Shown: positions 28,641 to 42,100 of the stretch, one piece after another | Numbering within the stretch: position 1 is the first letter of the stretch | Layout of the letters: each line of letters starts with the position of its first letter | Assembly: GCF_910592395.1 (NCBI RefSeq) | Contig: NC_088315.1 | Span: 7,752,501 to 7,816,500, forward strand | Source: Lineus longissimus | Lineage: Eukaryota; Nemertea; Pilidiophora; Heteronemertea; Lineidae | Length of the DNA stretch: 64,000 bases | Reading direction: 5' to 3' | Program-made: the position numbers and the translations under genes | The notes under the pieces: model-generated | What the model saw: the letters and a program-made list of their open reading frames with translations, nothing else | Database searches by the model: none | Told to the model about the DNA's origin: nothing

Positions 28641-31425
28641 ATGTGACATTAATTGTCTCTTTTTTATCTTTATGGATGTCCAACCTGTCGCTAGCTTGGT
28701 CTTTCTGATTGTTTTGCACTGCCTTCAATATCATTCTAACAATACCTTTTCAGATAGACATTTTATCAGCTTAGCTCGAGGCATTTCACCAAAGCAACAG
28801 TCTTAAAAGCTTCTGATGAAAAATGCATTGCATGCAATAGAGTGATAAAAAGCTGCCACTGTTATCTGCTTGTCATAGTTCAATACGTATGGCTGTCATG
28901 GACCAGCTGATGCTGCCCCCTTTAGCATATCTGCTAGCGGGCTCTGAGCAAGGGCTCTGAGGTAGGTTTTCACGAAACCATGATATAGGGTGGATTCAGT
29001 GAAAATCAGTGCACCTGATAGAATGGTTCAAATTATTTCTCAAATGTAGTCAATTCTCCCAGCTCCCTGGCTGTGAGGCTGTTTCAATGTGAAAACTTCA
29101 CGCCAAGTAAATGTAAAAGTATTGTGTTTAAAAACAATTCCCTAATGTTTCTATTACCAAAAAGCCTTCTTCTTATCCATTATTTACATCATACTGGCCA
29201 GAACAAAGTATTCTGTGTAATTCTTTGGTGTCGCTTTCCTTTGTGATAATGAGAAGCCCCCAGATTGCCACTTCCGTATTTTCGTGATAAAAACAAATGG
29301 GACAATCAGCCGAGACTCTGATGCCGGGCCATACTGAATCAGGACATTAAATATTAAAGATGCATTCATTCTTTGCGTTGCCTTTTTGTACATGTAACCA
29401 AGAGCATTTACGCCTAGTTTTTTTTGACGGTCTACGTTCCAACCAGGCGTATTGTTGGAAAATTCATGCGTATTGGTTAAAGAGAACTTACCCTTTAAAG
29501 GCTTATTTGTGAATCTCTTTCCCTATAGAGTGCAACGATGAGGATGTCTTGTCACTGTGCTCATCCAGTCCTATTGTTGAAGGGTTCACAGCCAACGAAA
29601 AAGCACTTTCTGGAATATTTTTGAAGGACCCTTTAACTAGCGTCCGGAGAGAAAGAATTATCGGATTATTTCTACGAGATTTTATTATTCGAGGTATTGA
29701 AGGTCTTAAGTCTCTAAAGAATCATACCTTATTCCAACACCATACTCAAGGACACTTTTTCCAGAGGGACATTTAAAACGGTTACACCGGGGTTCTCTGT
29801 TTTACCGCGAAAGTTCTTGTGAATAACAAGAGATGTGCTGAGGGGAAATATTACCGTTGTGGAAGGAATGTTGTCCCTAGGAAAATGTGCCCGCTGAACA
29901 ATAATATCTCAATTATGGCCATTTGTCATTCTCAGCAGCAATACACCTTACTTGAGAGTGGACGATAGGGAAGGACACTTTCCAAGTGGGCCCAGGTTCA
30001 TGTCACACGGGCGCTTAATAATAATAATGTCATCGGGAAGCTCTTTTTGGGCGCGTCTGTTTTGAACATGTCGTTGGATCACTAACACTTGAGTTGGTAT
30101 GGAGTAAGCCAATCTTCTAGCGGCTTCAACTAATTATATCGCCGGAACAAAAAATAATAATTTCGGACAAAATATTTATTGTACGGGGTGAGCCTGGATC
30201 ACCGGTTGCATTTCCTCGATAAACAGAAAGCTTGCCACATCAGCGAAGCAAACAGACAATTTGTCGCCCCCGTGTCGCGGGGCGCGAAAACTTTTGTCTT
30301 CGTCATGCGCTGTTTCGTCTCCAAACATCTCGCACTGAAGGTAGTTGTAACCATACTCTTGTACACCTCTCACTTTCTTTCATTTGCACCAATCTTTACA
30401 TTCATAGCCATGTTTATTTTTAATTAGTGGATAGATAAATAGATGTTGAGTAAACGTTAGTGAAAAGCGCCCGTTTTCCGAGATAATATTGTCCTATCCT
30501 GTATTTGCACCAGGCATGGGCGGTTGCGGTCAGGGGAAAGTTGGGAGTTGGCTGCTTTCACCGCATCGGCAAGACTTCAGCTCAGTTATCATTTCATAGA
30601 TATTTTTGGAGAAAAAGAGCATCTATCATAGAGAGACATACCTTGGTTCTGTAGAAGCATTTGTTGAACATCGCTTCATAAAGGAATAAGCATAAAAGTA
30701 TCACTCTATGCATACATGTACATGTATAATAAAAAATATATAAGCACGCGCTTTATACTTTTTTGATATAATTATGCTTTTCTTCCGGAGATTGTAATCA
30801 ATCAGTTCGTCAAATCACTGTGAAGTTATTATCATTGCGGGAAAGAAACAGTATATTGATTTGCTCTTACCTCCGACGTAGATACTTGGAGATTTGACCA
30901 ATTGCTTTACAAATTTCTGAAGAAATGTGAGAATTACGAAAACTATAACTTATGTACCTTTATATTTTGCCTATTCCTCAAATCATCGTTTGTATTATTA
31001 CCTCTGTCATGATGCAAAGCTTGGTTTATCAGCAAGGAAAATCAGACGCCTACATGTTTACTTGGTGATAAATTTGAAATTTTCAGATTCAAGTTCAATT
31101 TTCAGATTTCTAAACTGTTAAGAAAATAAAATCTATAAGGAATGGTGATGACAGATCGCGTCATATTTGATTCGAATCGGTTGCGTGACCTAAAAATGAT
31201 TTTGATAACTTGCCTCATCATAACGTCCGACATCTGTCCCCGCTCTCAGCCGCGGAAGACAATGAAGGGAATGGCAATCTTGTGATGTGTGGATTGATAA
31301 TGCTGAAACCAAAAGGATGAAATGCAAGGTGTGACTTTTTTCCAGAGTTTTCCCGGCAGGTTTCGCAATCCCTTATGAACGACGAACTAGAATTACGAAG
31401 GCCTGTCGTGCCATACGACCTGTGC
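28641..31425. other. Intergenic, no gene recognised
   Basis: AT-rich sequence. The open frames (for example 29549-29776 and 30179-30427) have no recognisable domains and no supporting splice pattern. Confidence 0.45.
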
Positions 31426-31560
31426 AAACGTTGCGCGATATAGTGTATCGCTACATCATGAGAAGATTGTGCGTTATATCGCCACTTTTTAAAGGGAATT
31501 AACGTCAAGATGTTTAATGGCGATACCACGCAGACGTGGCGACACAATATCGCGCATTCA
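31426..31560. repeat. Imperfect inverted repeat with inner hairpin
   Basis: TGCGCGATATAGTGTATCGC (from 31432) matches the reverse complement of GTGGCGACACAATATCGCGC (from 31535) with a few differences. A related GTGCGTTATATCGCCAC lies between them at about 31469-31485, and a perfect small hairpin CCACG-CAGA-CGTGG sits at 31526-31539. It may be a MITE remnant or a structured site. Confidence 0.6.
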
Positions 31561-34500
31561 CGCGACACTCGTAAATTATCCTCTAAAGCTTCATTGCATG
31601 AGAAATCGGGAAAGTTTAAAATCAAATCGTCGATAAGTACGTTTAAATACTTCATTTGGTGAACAATTTCTTATCTCCGACTTGGTTGCAGACACTATAT
31701 TACTTCTTCTTCAGCTTTTGGAAATGTGAGTTCATCGCTAGTATAGTTCAGTATAGGATGTCCTTAAGAGGTCTGCCGTATAGAAGGGCCAAAGTGTTTT
31801 ATGGTCAGGGTCTGAGGTTGTGCCGTTCTTCCATCAAGGGGCAGGTCTGAAGCACACGAGCTTGCAAATATTTCAAATTATGTTTTGACAGCAAATAATT
31901 ATTTGAACGAACGGAAAAGGCCCTAAAAACGAAACAGTTATTTTTGGCATGCCGGTACAAGTTGAAAGCCACGAACGGATTTGGCCCAAAGTGATATTGG
32001 TAACGACATTATTGAAAATCCTATGATCTTGGATCAAAAACTCCAATGCATTGGGATTATATATATCATTATAGATTTGTATCTATAGATTATCGAATGG
32101 CCATTCTATTGGAAAGTTAAGACAATGGAAAACAAAATCAACCTATATGTATTTACAGCCAGATTTAGCCAAAATTGTGATTGAAAAAATTGTGATTGAT
32201 CAATTCGGTTGCGTGTTTACTTTTGAAAATTTAAAAAATGACACAAAAGTTTAAATTTTTGTTCTGATTTTACACAATACACATGTATATATCTAACGCC
32301 TACGTTTTGAAGGGCTGTAAAATTATCTAAATTCAGTTTAATCCGGAATGCCCGTTAGGATTTTCGTATCAACGAGACCAGTCAGAAGATTTGAAAAATA
32401 TTTTTCAGCAACATTTGAAAAAGTGAAAGTAAGTGCTTCGACCGAAATCCTTCAACTCCCTGGTCACCAGTAAAAACTCTTCGTTGACTGCTTCCTTCGC
32501 CACAATACTTCTTCCAATGAGTAATTACATTTCAAACACGGAAAAAATCAGGAAATGTCTGCAATTGACTCGTCTATATTTGATTCTCATTAACTAAGTC
32601 ACCGGATTTAAGTTTAACTTAACGACCAGTGTCTATCTTCCATCTGATTAGGCCGAGGCCATCGGCAGGACAATCCCACACGGCCCGATATCCCACATCG
32701 AACTCCGATCAAAGTGAACGCTGGTGACGTCCCGGCATCGATTTCGGCGGAAATCTCGATAAATTCGTCAACACTGGCATCGACAGCACGACCTGAAATT
32801 TTGAACAAATTGACAAGGTCTAATTAGGAATAATTAATTGTAATTACTCAAACCCGTAATCAAGTTTGTTCGTCGTCCGTGATGTTTCCGCAATGTTGTC
32901 GGCTGCTGATTGCGGTATTCACTTGTCACAAATGCTGTGTGATGGGAGTTGTGTCTTGTGTCGTTGCCTATTGGGGGTCCGCTAAAAATCGCTAAGTTTG
33001 ATAATGACAGTAGGGCGCAGCGATCACCGATTCTTGTCTCAGGTATACGCGATGAACAACGCAAACGCGTCGAGAGATTGCTGTCGGCGATCGCAGGTCG
33101 CAGCGACGAAAACTACTTGATTGGCGGGCGCTTCAAGACAAGACGTCGAGAACTATGTAGTATCTCTTTCATTTTGCATAACTTCCCTCTACACTTTATA
33201 CATACACCAGAATAACAGCCTTGTTTCTTTAACAAAACTCTTCATTTCCAAATTCGTGGCCTGCAGGTTTAATGCGAGGGATCCTCAAGACGTAAAATTG
33301 ACAAGCTTTGCCCTTAAGAGGTGATAGATCACGGTCTTCTGTGAGATATAATGATGCAGTCCCCAAGAGGATTTCCTTTAAAAGTTAAATGACTCGGAGA
33401 GGGAACAAATCATAATTGTATATTTCTCACCCAAGAGAATCTTGGCCGCTTTTAACAAATTTAAAGGGAGTTATGACGTGAAATAATGCCAAGAAAAACG
33501 TCTAATTTGCTCAAAATTGCTCGAATGTACCGGCTTGCCGGGTGAAATGAGGTGTGTCTGCTGAAGATACACCCTCTGGCGATTTGAGTGATAAATCAAT
33601 TTTGAAGTGGGATTTCATGAAATTGTTTAACAAACGAGTTATTGTTTTATGATGTCACTGGCAAACAAGAGAATAAGGACCAACAGCACCGTTTTGATGT
33701 TTTTCGCGATTGTTGTGTAGCATAAATCTTTTAGAACATTTGGTCTTAGTAGATTTACGTTTTGATAAAGCGTCACAGACGCCAGGACAAAAGTTGTTAT
33801 GTTTCTTTAAAATTTTCGCAGCTGCTGAAAATGCTATTATAAACTCGTTTAAAAATTGTGAACTTATCATCTTCTTGTCAGAGTAACGGATAGAGTAACC
33901 TGTAACCTGTAATAATTCAAGGTAACGATTTCTAGTGATTAAAATATTTTACAAGATGCTTAGTCATCCTGGTTCACCAAAACTTTAAAAGAGATTTTAT
34001 TACTTCTGGTTGCGCGGTTTGTGCTTGCATTCGTCACGTTCTTAGAGGAGCCAGTTCTTGAAAAATATACGCAACTGGACTTCGTTATGCTGTAATGTTG
34101 CGCTGCTACATGCAACTCCTTTGAAATTTGTGTGTTTATGTAATAGAAAATTCTTGGTTATACATGAAGTAGATTTCTAATTCGTCCTTGTGAAGCATTA
34201 CTTTCTCGGAGCGGAGCGGACCCGACGATATAACGTCAGATCTTTTATCTTATACTCTTAATAGGGCCAGATTCTTTTTAACAAACTGATGATTAAGGTG
34301 TGTTCTTTTACGCAAGAACAGCAACTGATTAAGCAAAAATGCAATACTTTCATCCAAAAGAGTAGCAACTTAGAGAGTGATGAAACTTATTACATGTTCT
34401 GACGCTCGTTTTTTATATTTTAATTCAACACCTGAGTTGTCTTAAGAGTATTATATCTTTGTTCCAGATGAACATATCGGCAGATTAGTAAACTAAATAC

Positions 34501-37500
34501 CAAGGGAAGACAAAAAAAAATCTTAAAAAATTAACAACTTTTTGGTGCGATGATTTTTAATTGTAAAACGGATCAAAAGTATGGATCCGCTTGTCTGCGC
34601 AGTCTTCTTTATTTTTCTAGTTTTGAGTAAAATTCGACCGAGTTTAAAGAACAGAAAGAATTTAAGGTTAGAAAACTGCCTTCGAATATATGTATACACA
34701 TGGACAGTATATAGTCAAGTTTTGAGAACAAGATTCGGTCAAACTTTTCAGATCGCGATCCGAATGGTTTATTTGCAAGCTGACTATGTGAAACTCTTCA
34801 TATCTAAAGACAGTGTCGTATTTGTTTTTTTTATGCATGCCCTTGGAAAGGAAAATAACTTTGTTATGACCCGTTGGACCAGAATGATTAATTTCGTTAA
34901 CATGGGGACAGTCAGACTTTGGAACGCAATAACCTCATCGTTCATCGTTCTTTTTCAATTTCTTTCTTTTCATCAAAATCAAGAATCACACCAGAAAGGT
35001 TATTTGTCTACTCCAGACCTATACCATAAAATTCATGTGTCCGAACAAAGACATTGATACTAAAGCTATTATATAAGACAAAAAGAGGAAAACAATTTTA
35101 GAACTTTCCTTGCGCCAAGTCAAACTGTGTGAGCGTATAAACCTACGAAGCCATTCACGCGAGAGGAAGAAATTTGATTGGCGAACGCGCTCTCGGTATT
35201 CTGTCACTGGCACTGGCAAGACGCAATGGACGTATTCGACCGCTATCATAACCACATTAACATTATCCGTTATCCAGCTAATCGTTAGGGCCAGGTTTCC
35301 AGTTTGTGCACACAAGAAGGCGCGCAGCCACCAAAAACCAATTACCAACATCCACAAGAGTTGCGTTTATTGGCAAACTTTGTTTTCGTATAACGACACG
35401 GTAATTATGGCGCAGGGAAGAAAATCGAAAAGTCCCCGGCAAATTTCATAAAGATGGATTTTCTTTATAAGTCGAAGTTTGTCAATATTATTAGGTGGTG
35501 TCTTCGATCCGAAACTGCGGCTGGGAGTTTCAAGTGCGTGCGTTCATTCGGAACAGGTGCGCTGTTCCTCGTCTCTCGTCATGACTGCGCAAATCTTGAA
35601 AGTTGAAAGAATAAAGCGGTTGGTTCATCGTGGGTCGACAGGTAACTTGACGTGATGGCTACTTTTGCTAGAAGCGATTGTCAGTCACTTCACCCTGAGA
35701 GAAAGATAACTTGGACAGGTGTGGGGCTCCACAAAGCCTTGAAGAACGGCTATTTCAACAATTCCTCTCTTTGAGAGGAAGCACGTTTTTCCCCCAGAAT
35801 GACTGGGGCTACTTTACCTTCGACTCCCTGGGCAGTCAATTGCGCCATCCTAATTTTCGTTAGGGTGAGGAACGAGGCCGGTCCTCTGCGTCCGGAGTGT
35901 ACTTTACCTAATTGCATCCAGGATATTTGAGATTTAAATCAATGTAGGCGTACAAAAGTTCCGTAAGGGGGCGAAAACCAATATATCACTTGTATACGTG
36001 GCCCTTCAAGCCCGCAAACAGACAAATCAACCTATCAACTTTTAAAAACCACACCCCATCAAAATACACTCAATTCGAACGTGAAACAATGCTGGTTTCT
36101 TACCCGAATTTATTTCAAGAAAATTAATTTTTTTGTTTAAATAAACTGGAAAGAAGATTGATAAAGGTCACATAGCATGCAGTAGGCCTGACAATGGCCC
36201 ACAAAAGGTGTTTGCCATTTTCAAAATGTCATTTTGGGCGTTTCGATCAAAATCAAGGCATTTTTAAAAATGTTCGAGCGGGGCGGTTTGTACGCGTGTA
36301 TAACGCCAAAAGACCGTTTATAAAATAACGCCCACCAAAATATATTGCCCACAATCACATTCGTTGGCGAAGTATTGAGCCCAAATAAGGCATGAAAACA
36401 TCAAATATCGCGCTAAGGCACCAACAACTGCCACTGGTGCTGGGTTAGGTTGGTATATTGGGTATTTCTTCAACATAACGACGCGTTTTTCTCATTCCCC
36501 AACAACTGATAATGATTTATAACTTATTTATTTGAGGAAATAAAAAGTAACAGCCCTCTCGATGGGCGCTCCTTCAGACTTTGTTATGTTAATGGTCTTT
36601 CGGATACTTGTTCACCTGTATAAATAGATGTAAATACCCAGCGGGTAACTCCCACGTCACTATATCAATATAACGGTGGCGACCCCTAGCGGGCAATCTT
36701 CCCGATGGTAGCCCCTTTAGAAAATCTGTTCTTGTTGTCATAATGAAAGTGTCATAATGTAAGGGTTTTATGTAGGGCAATTATCACAGAAAATAGGTAC
36801 TTTTCTTTCATCTCTCCAGCCCTTTCGAGTGGTTCGGGCCCCAAACTACAGCTCTAGCTTGGAGACACTCTTACCCTCCGCTCCCAGGGCACCGCCCCGG
36901 GCGACCCAACAAACTCCCGAGGCAGATTAGAGCGATAATAGATATTCATAATCAGCCCCAAGCCTGGGGGGAACATAGCAAACAATCCAATGCAATAGCC
37001 GCAGGGGCTATTAAGTGTTCATCATTAGTAGCTTCCATTGTAGCTACACTTGCTAGGCTACATATAATCAAATCAATTGCAGATGATGATAAAGTACCAT
37101 GTCCGTTTAGTAAGCCCAAAGGCTGAAATGACGTCGTCTGAAATAAACTATACATCTTTTGTACATGAAAGTTATTCGACAATCAAAAGGTATACTACAT
37201 ATGCTAAATGGAAATGGAAAGTTTAAACAAATTAGCGTAAGCAAACGAATGGTAATCTTTCTTACGTGTACTTTTTGGTCTATCAGAAATAAACACATGT
37301 ATTTGGTTGAAATACAATCATTTTCATTGCTTTCTTTCTGTTGCATCATCTTTGCTGCATTCTGAGCCAGAGGCCAACAAGAGCACGTGTTGTTCACACT
37401 ATTTGCCTAGCTGCTCAACATCCAAGATGGCCGCCTTCTCATTTTTAAATATCATCGACGATTCGTCCTTTCTCGAATCGAACTTCGTAAAATATTCTGA

Positions 37501-39110
37501 GTTGTATCTGCTTTGATAATGGTTGGCTTTATGAGTGTGTAAATATTTAAACTGAACAATGGGACCACATTAAACATTTACGAAATATCTTCTGGGTCTT
37601 GTTTAAATGCTCATGCGAAGAACGGGGTAACCTTCACTAAATAAATCATATTTTGAAAACTCGTGTATTGCAACGCTTGCGAGTTTTTTTGCGGTGACAC
37701 AAAGATATTGACAATTTATTCAAAATACGTGGGTTTTGTTGACTAGACGTTCGACTGGTCCATAAAAACCGTTATAATAAAATCGTTGGAATTTGATATA
37801 GAATTTGTAAAAAAATGTATACCACCAGTATAGATATTTCCTACATCGAATCTACATTTTGTATATAGCTTCTATATAGCACTCTATATATCTTGTAAAT
37901 AAAATTCATATGGGCCTTTTTCTTTAGATATTTTCTGAATGGAAATCTTTGCCTGTATATGCACGCTCATTAATAAGTTACATCCACTTTCTACACCCTC
38001 CTTGGTGTTATCTCATGTCTTAATCCAAGAAAATACTTCCGAATTAGCAATTCTTTGACCACTCTCAGTTCAGAATGAATAATATACCCCGGGGACACAT
38101 TACCCTTCATTAAAACCTTAAGAAAGGAACAGCACCTCTTCAAATACGACAAGGCGGGGATGATTCCATGCAATAAATAATATTTGCTTTTTCCACCTGG
38201 GAAGAGATCGATAACTTCTTTGGAAACTTCTTGAGTACTCAGTAAGGCTTATCTCGAGACACACAGGCAATTTGCAAATCATAACGCAGCGCATTTGATA
38301 TTATCACGGGTGCATAATATCACACAAGTTTTCACCAAACTTGATTAGAGCCACGGGACGCCTTGCGCCTGCGGGCGAAATCAATAACCGTGAGAAGTGA
38401 CATACCTGTGGCGATGATTGCCTCATGATTCGTTGTCAATAATCCTCATATTTGTCAGCGGCCATAAACGCGCATGTTTCACTCGACGCATTTCTTATTC
38501 CGAGATGAAATTATTACCGCTGTTACGTTCCGACACCGCGGTAATGGAAGACAAAAATTGGCGGAAGAAATTACTGCTTCCATAATGGCCGTTGTTGCTG
38601 ATTACTTCTGATGGGTTCGTGATCTAAACAGATTAAGAGGGTATCACTAAGTTTGGTTAAAAACAAAAAAACGAGAACATTTTTTATCTGAAGTGAAACA
38701 GTAACTTTGTGTGGGTAGTGTTTCGCTTGATCTGTCGAGGTATACCTGTAGATGTACATCATTTTCTCTCTGCAAAAGTAGAAGGCGCCATAATTTTTTT
38801 TTCATGATTACATTCTACCGGGAAGAACTCATTACTCAAAACTCAGAAAAGCTCAGAACGACCCGGGAAGTTACTAGGCTCAGAAAGACCCGGGTTTAAC
38901 ATCATTTGAGGCTCAGAACGACCCGGTAAGGTGTAACGAAAACCCGAAGGCCGCAGCGCGATTCATGACATCCACCGAACTAAGAAATTGATGCTGTCGT
39001 CGAGCGCTTTCAAAATTTAGTACATGTGCATGCAAAATTTAGAAGTAGCCAGGCTCTTGTACAGAGAATATCATTTTAACAGAGCAAGGGGTATTAACCT
39101 TTCTGGCGCG
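31561..39110. other. Long gene-free stretch
   Basis: No protein family is recognised on either strand. The longest frame, 34581-35057 (158 codons, ATG start), lies in AT-rich DNA, has no motif and no supporting context. Minus-strand 32614-32808 follows an AAATTTCAG acceptor-like site but has no convincing donor or family. Short GCTCAGAACGACCCGG repeats occur at about 38850, 38879 and 38911. The region is probably intergenic or a long intron. Confidence 0.45.
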
Positions 39111-39115
39111 ATCGT

Positions 39116-39168
39116 GTCACGTGACTACCGATGACGTCACGCATCATTGGAGTCCACTGCCGACGTCA
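39116..39168. promoter_or_regulatory. E-box/CRE palindrome cluster
   Basis: The extended E-box palindrome GTCACGTGAC (39116-39125) is followed by a full CRE palindrome TGACGTCA (39132-39139) and a CRE variant CGACGTCA (39161-39168). GTCACGTGAC fits bHLH-Zip factors (USF/TFE type) and TGACGTCA fits CREB/ATF. No gene start is evident nearby, so this would be an enhancer-like element if functional. Confidence 0.45.
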
Positions 39169-42100
39169 TGTTGCATCCCGGGGGTCCATGACTGTAATAA
39201 GGCCTTTATTAACCAGATAATGTGACAAGATGCATAAATGACACTTCTTCCCCACTCTGCGGGCACACCGGTGCAAAATTCCTGCAAATCGATATTTGGT
39301 ACAAAGGATTCATAAGACGGAAAATTGCAACAGTGTCGGTTATAATGGTTCGGACAAAGCTGGGTAGCCGGCCGTTATAATGAAGTTATCTTGGCCTGCA
39401 CACTCCGAATATGACTGCAGATTATTGCGATATGTATCTTGATAGTTCGGATCCATGGGGGGGGGGGGGGGGGTGCAGGGGACGCGTACCCTCCCCCTTC
39501 CCACGTAAAGTTCCCTTTTTGGGTCAGCTAACACTGGCTTGATTTTTTTCAATAATGTTTTAATCCATTGTGGTCAAATAAAATGTTGGCAACAGTACAA
39601 AAGTTTTCAGTAAAAAACAATCTTTTTTGCAACTAGGATATACATGGTAACAATTCCCATGCAGATGGCAGGAACCTTTAGTAGTCTCATTATCTTGAGC
39701 GATCGAGTTATTTTTCTCGAGCGATCGACATCGAAGTTTTCATGACGTCATTCATTTTTATGTGCTGATGAGGATGACGTATTCGGCGCTTGCGCAACCC
39801 TTGGATTTTTATTTACAGCTTAAAACAAAGACATTCTGTTCTTTTTTCTCGTGGGATTTTCAATTCGATGATCTGAACAGCACCCGATATATCGATACAA
39901 GATTTATGAATAGATTACAATCTCAAACGATTCTAACGGTTCTAAAAAATAACCATACCAAACATCGGATGTATAGAAAAAGGCCAACAAGTTGAGAAAC
40001 TCTGCTATTTTGCCAATACAGCTAAATTGCTAAATTGTAATATTTCTTGAGGCCAACTCTTTCATATTGTATTTATTTTGCCTCTAAACTATGCATGTTG
40101 CACTATTTCAAATTAATGATAATTGATTAGTAATAATCCATAAAAAAAATGTTCACATTCTAATAGGGTCGGATGGGTTTGCTAGTCTTTGATGATTGAG
40201 AAACACACGCGATAGCCACGTGTTCCATGACTCTTGTTTCGGGCTTGTAGTATTCGGCGCGCTTGTTAAAATTTGGCTTTCAATTGAGATTTTCGGTTCG
40301 AAAACACTCAAATTTGTTTTTAATCAAGATAAACATAGTAGCATCGATGTTAAAATTTCTAAGAATATGCGTATTTCATGAGACAGAACATGGAAGAAAC
40401 CCAAAATCTGAAAGCTTACGACCACACTATTTCTAGTTTAGTCAAGCTTTTCAAATATTAAAGCAGCTTAAAGTCTGGCTTTTAATTGGCCCTGAGGGTC
40501 TTTTTCTATTCGATAACGAAGCCAGACAGTTTAAACCCACGCCAACCGGTACCTGCGGCATGTTGCGGTTATTCGTTTGCGGCAGGGACATCATGACCAG
40601 TCCGTGGTCATAATGTATATTTTTATGTACGAGGGCATTGTTAATAACGTTCAAATTACGGATGAATGTGCCCTTTTTCAGATTTCCTGTCAAAAGTAAA
40701 ATTAAGGCGTTGGCAAGACCTTAGTTTTCCATTCGTTAGTTCTAATTAATCATTGACATCAATGGACGTATTATTTCAAACGAGGGTTCGTGACAGGGAA
40801 TTATTTACACCGTTAACACAAGAAAGGGAATTGCCGCGCCATGGTGGCCCGGAGGGGGCAAAACTTTCAACTGCGTTTTGCGGCGCCTTTTTGCGGCAAC
40901 TTTAGTAGACTCGTGGTTTTCCCCGGGAGATTTTTAGGCACATTTTGCAATTTGTGACTGACAACAATTGCGTACAATTGCAGGCTTATTAAGGTTACAT
41001 TCTTTGTCAGGAAGTGCAAATATGAGTTTAATGGCGGGAATTCATTTCATTCGTTTTGAATGAAAAATGAATTTTCGGCTGGAGAAAATTTTTAGACAAG
41101 ACATACTTACTTATACACTTTATAAATTAAATTCCACGGAATCCAAAATAAACAGAAAACAACAATTCACTTAGAAAACGCGCACCATTCTGATCTCTAT
41201 TCCTTTCCGCCGCGCGCGTCTTCCTTTAGTGATAAAACACAAATAAATACCCAACAACCCCACAGGATACCTTTATATCGCATAATTTGCCATTGTTTCG
41301 AAAAATCAAAGTTTATTAGGGATCTGTAGGAAAATGGATGCGGATTTATCTTATATCAATGGCTTCCGTTCTCGTCTTAAGTTAAGTTGCCGGCGGTGGA
41401 ACCAAACACAGAACGACGTATCGAGAACGGATAGGGTCGGATCGATGGGCTGCAAACCAACGGATAATGCATAAAAAGACACAATATGAAGATTTCTACC
41501 CCACAGGGGTAACATTAAACAATTAATGGATTTATTAAATCTTCATTCTCCAGTTTAAATCTGTTCTGAGTGAAATTTGTTTTCGCGCCAATCATCTTTA
41601 GAGGAACAGCGCGCATCTCACCGCGATGAGATTTCTGTCCCCGGCTGAACGGGAAATTGTCGCGGGTTCGATCCCCGTTAATCGTTATACTGAATCATGT
41701 TAAGTCAACGGTGATAATTCTTGTCGGATGTATTGAAGGTTTCGTCGAAATTATCAAAATATGTCGATATGGCTGCAATGACCCAACGTAATGTCATTAC
41801 ATGACAGGTATTGCAGAGAAGCTTCATTTGGAATAACATGGTTTCAATTAAGTGTTAAAATTAAGTTGAAACGAAAAACAGAAAAAAAAAACCCCAGCTC
41901 GGTGACACTTATTATACGGGTATAATCTCAAAGAAGCCAATATGATATATTTCAAGTTAAATCGAAACTTGGAATCGGCTACCATTAAAAGGGTTGTAAA
42001 CGAAATGTAAGCAATTTAATGTGATTATTATTTTGTGGACCCAATTTTCAGCTCTTGCGCTTTTCTTGAAATGCGCCAAGGAAAATAATGTATAGATTCT

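Noticed and set aside
28371-28649. 92-codon minus-strand repeat protein (SVTQ-type repeats)
   Set aside because: A translation of the 33-34-bp minisatellite; unit length is not a multiple of three and no homologous family is known to me.
31218-31655. 145-codon minus-strand frame
   Set aside because: Overlaps the inverted-repeat block at 31426-31560 and has no identifiable domain.
32614-32808. Minus-strand possible exon after an AAATTTCAG acceptor, faintly like a bacterial ComM N-terminus
   Set aside because: Resemblance is short and biologically unlikely; no donor or partner exons found.
34581-35057. 158-codon plus-strand frame with ATG start
   Set aside because: AT-rich, no recognisable motif, no splice context or neighbouring exons; length is compatible with chance in a 64-kb window.
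41600-41690. Possible tRNA gene around GCGGGTTCGATCCCCGT
   Set aside because: Only the T arm is convincing; no A-box or acceptor pairing was found, so it is likely SINE debris.
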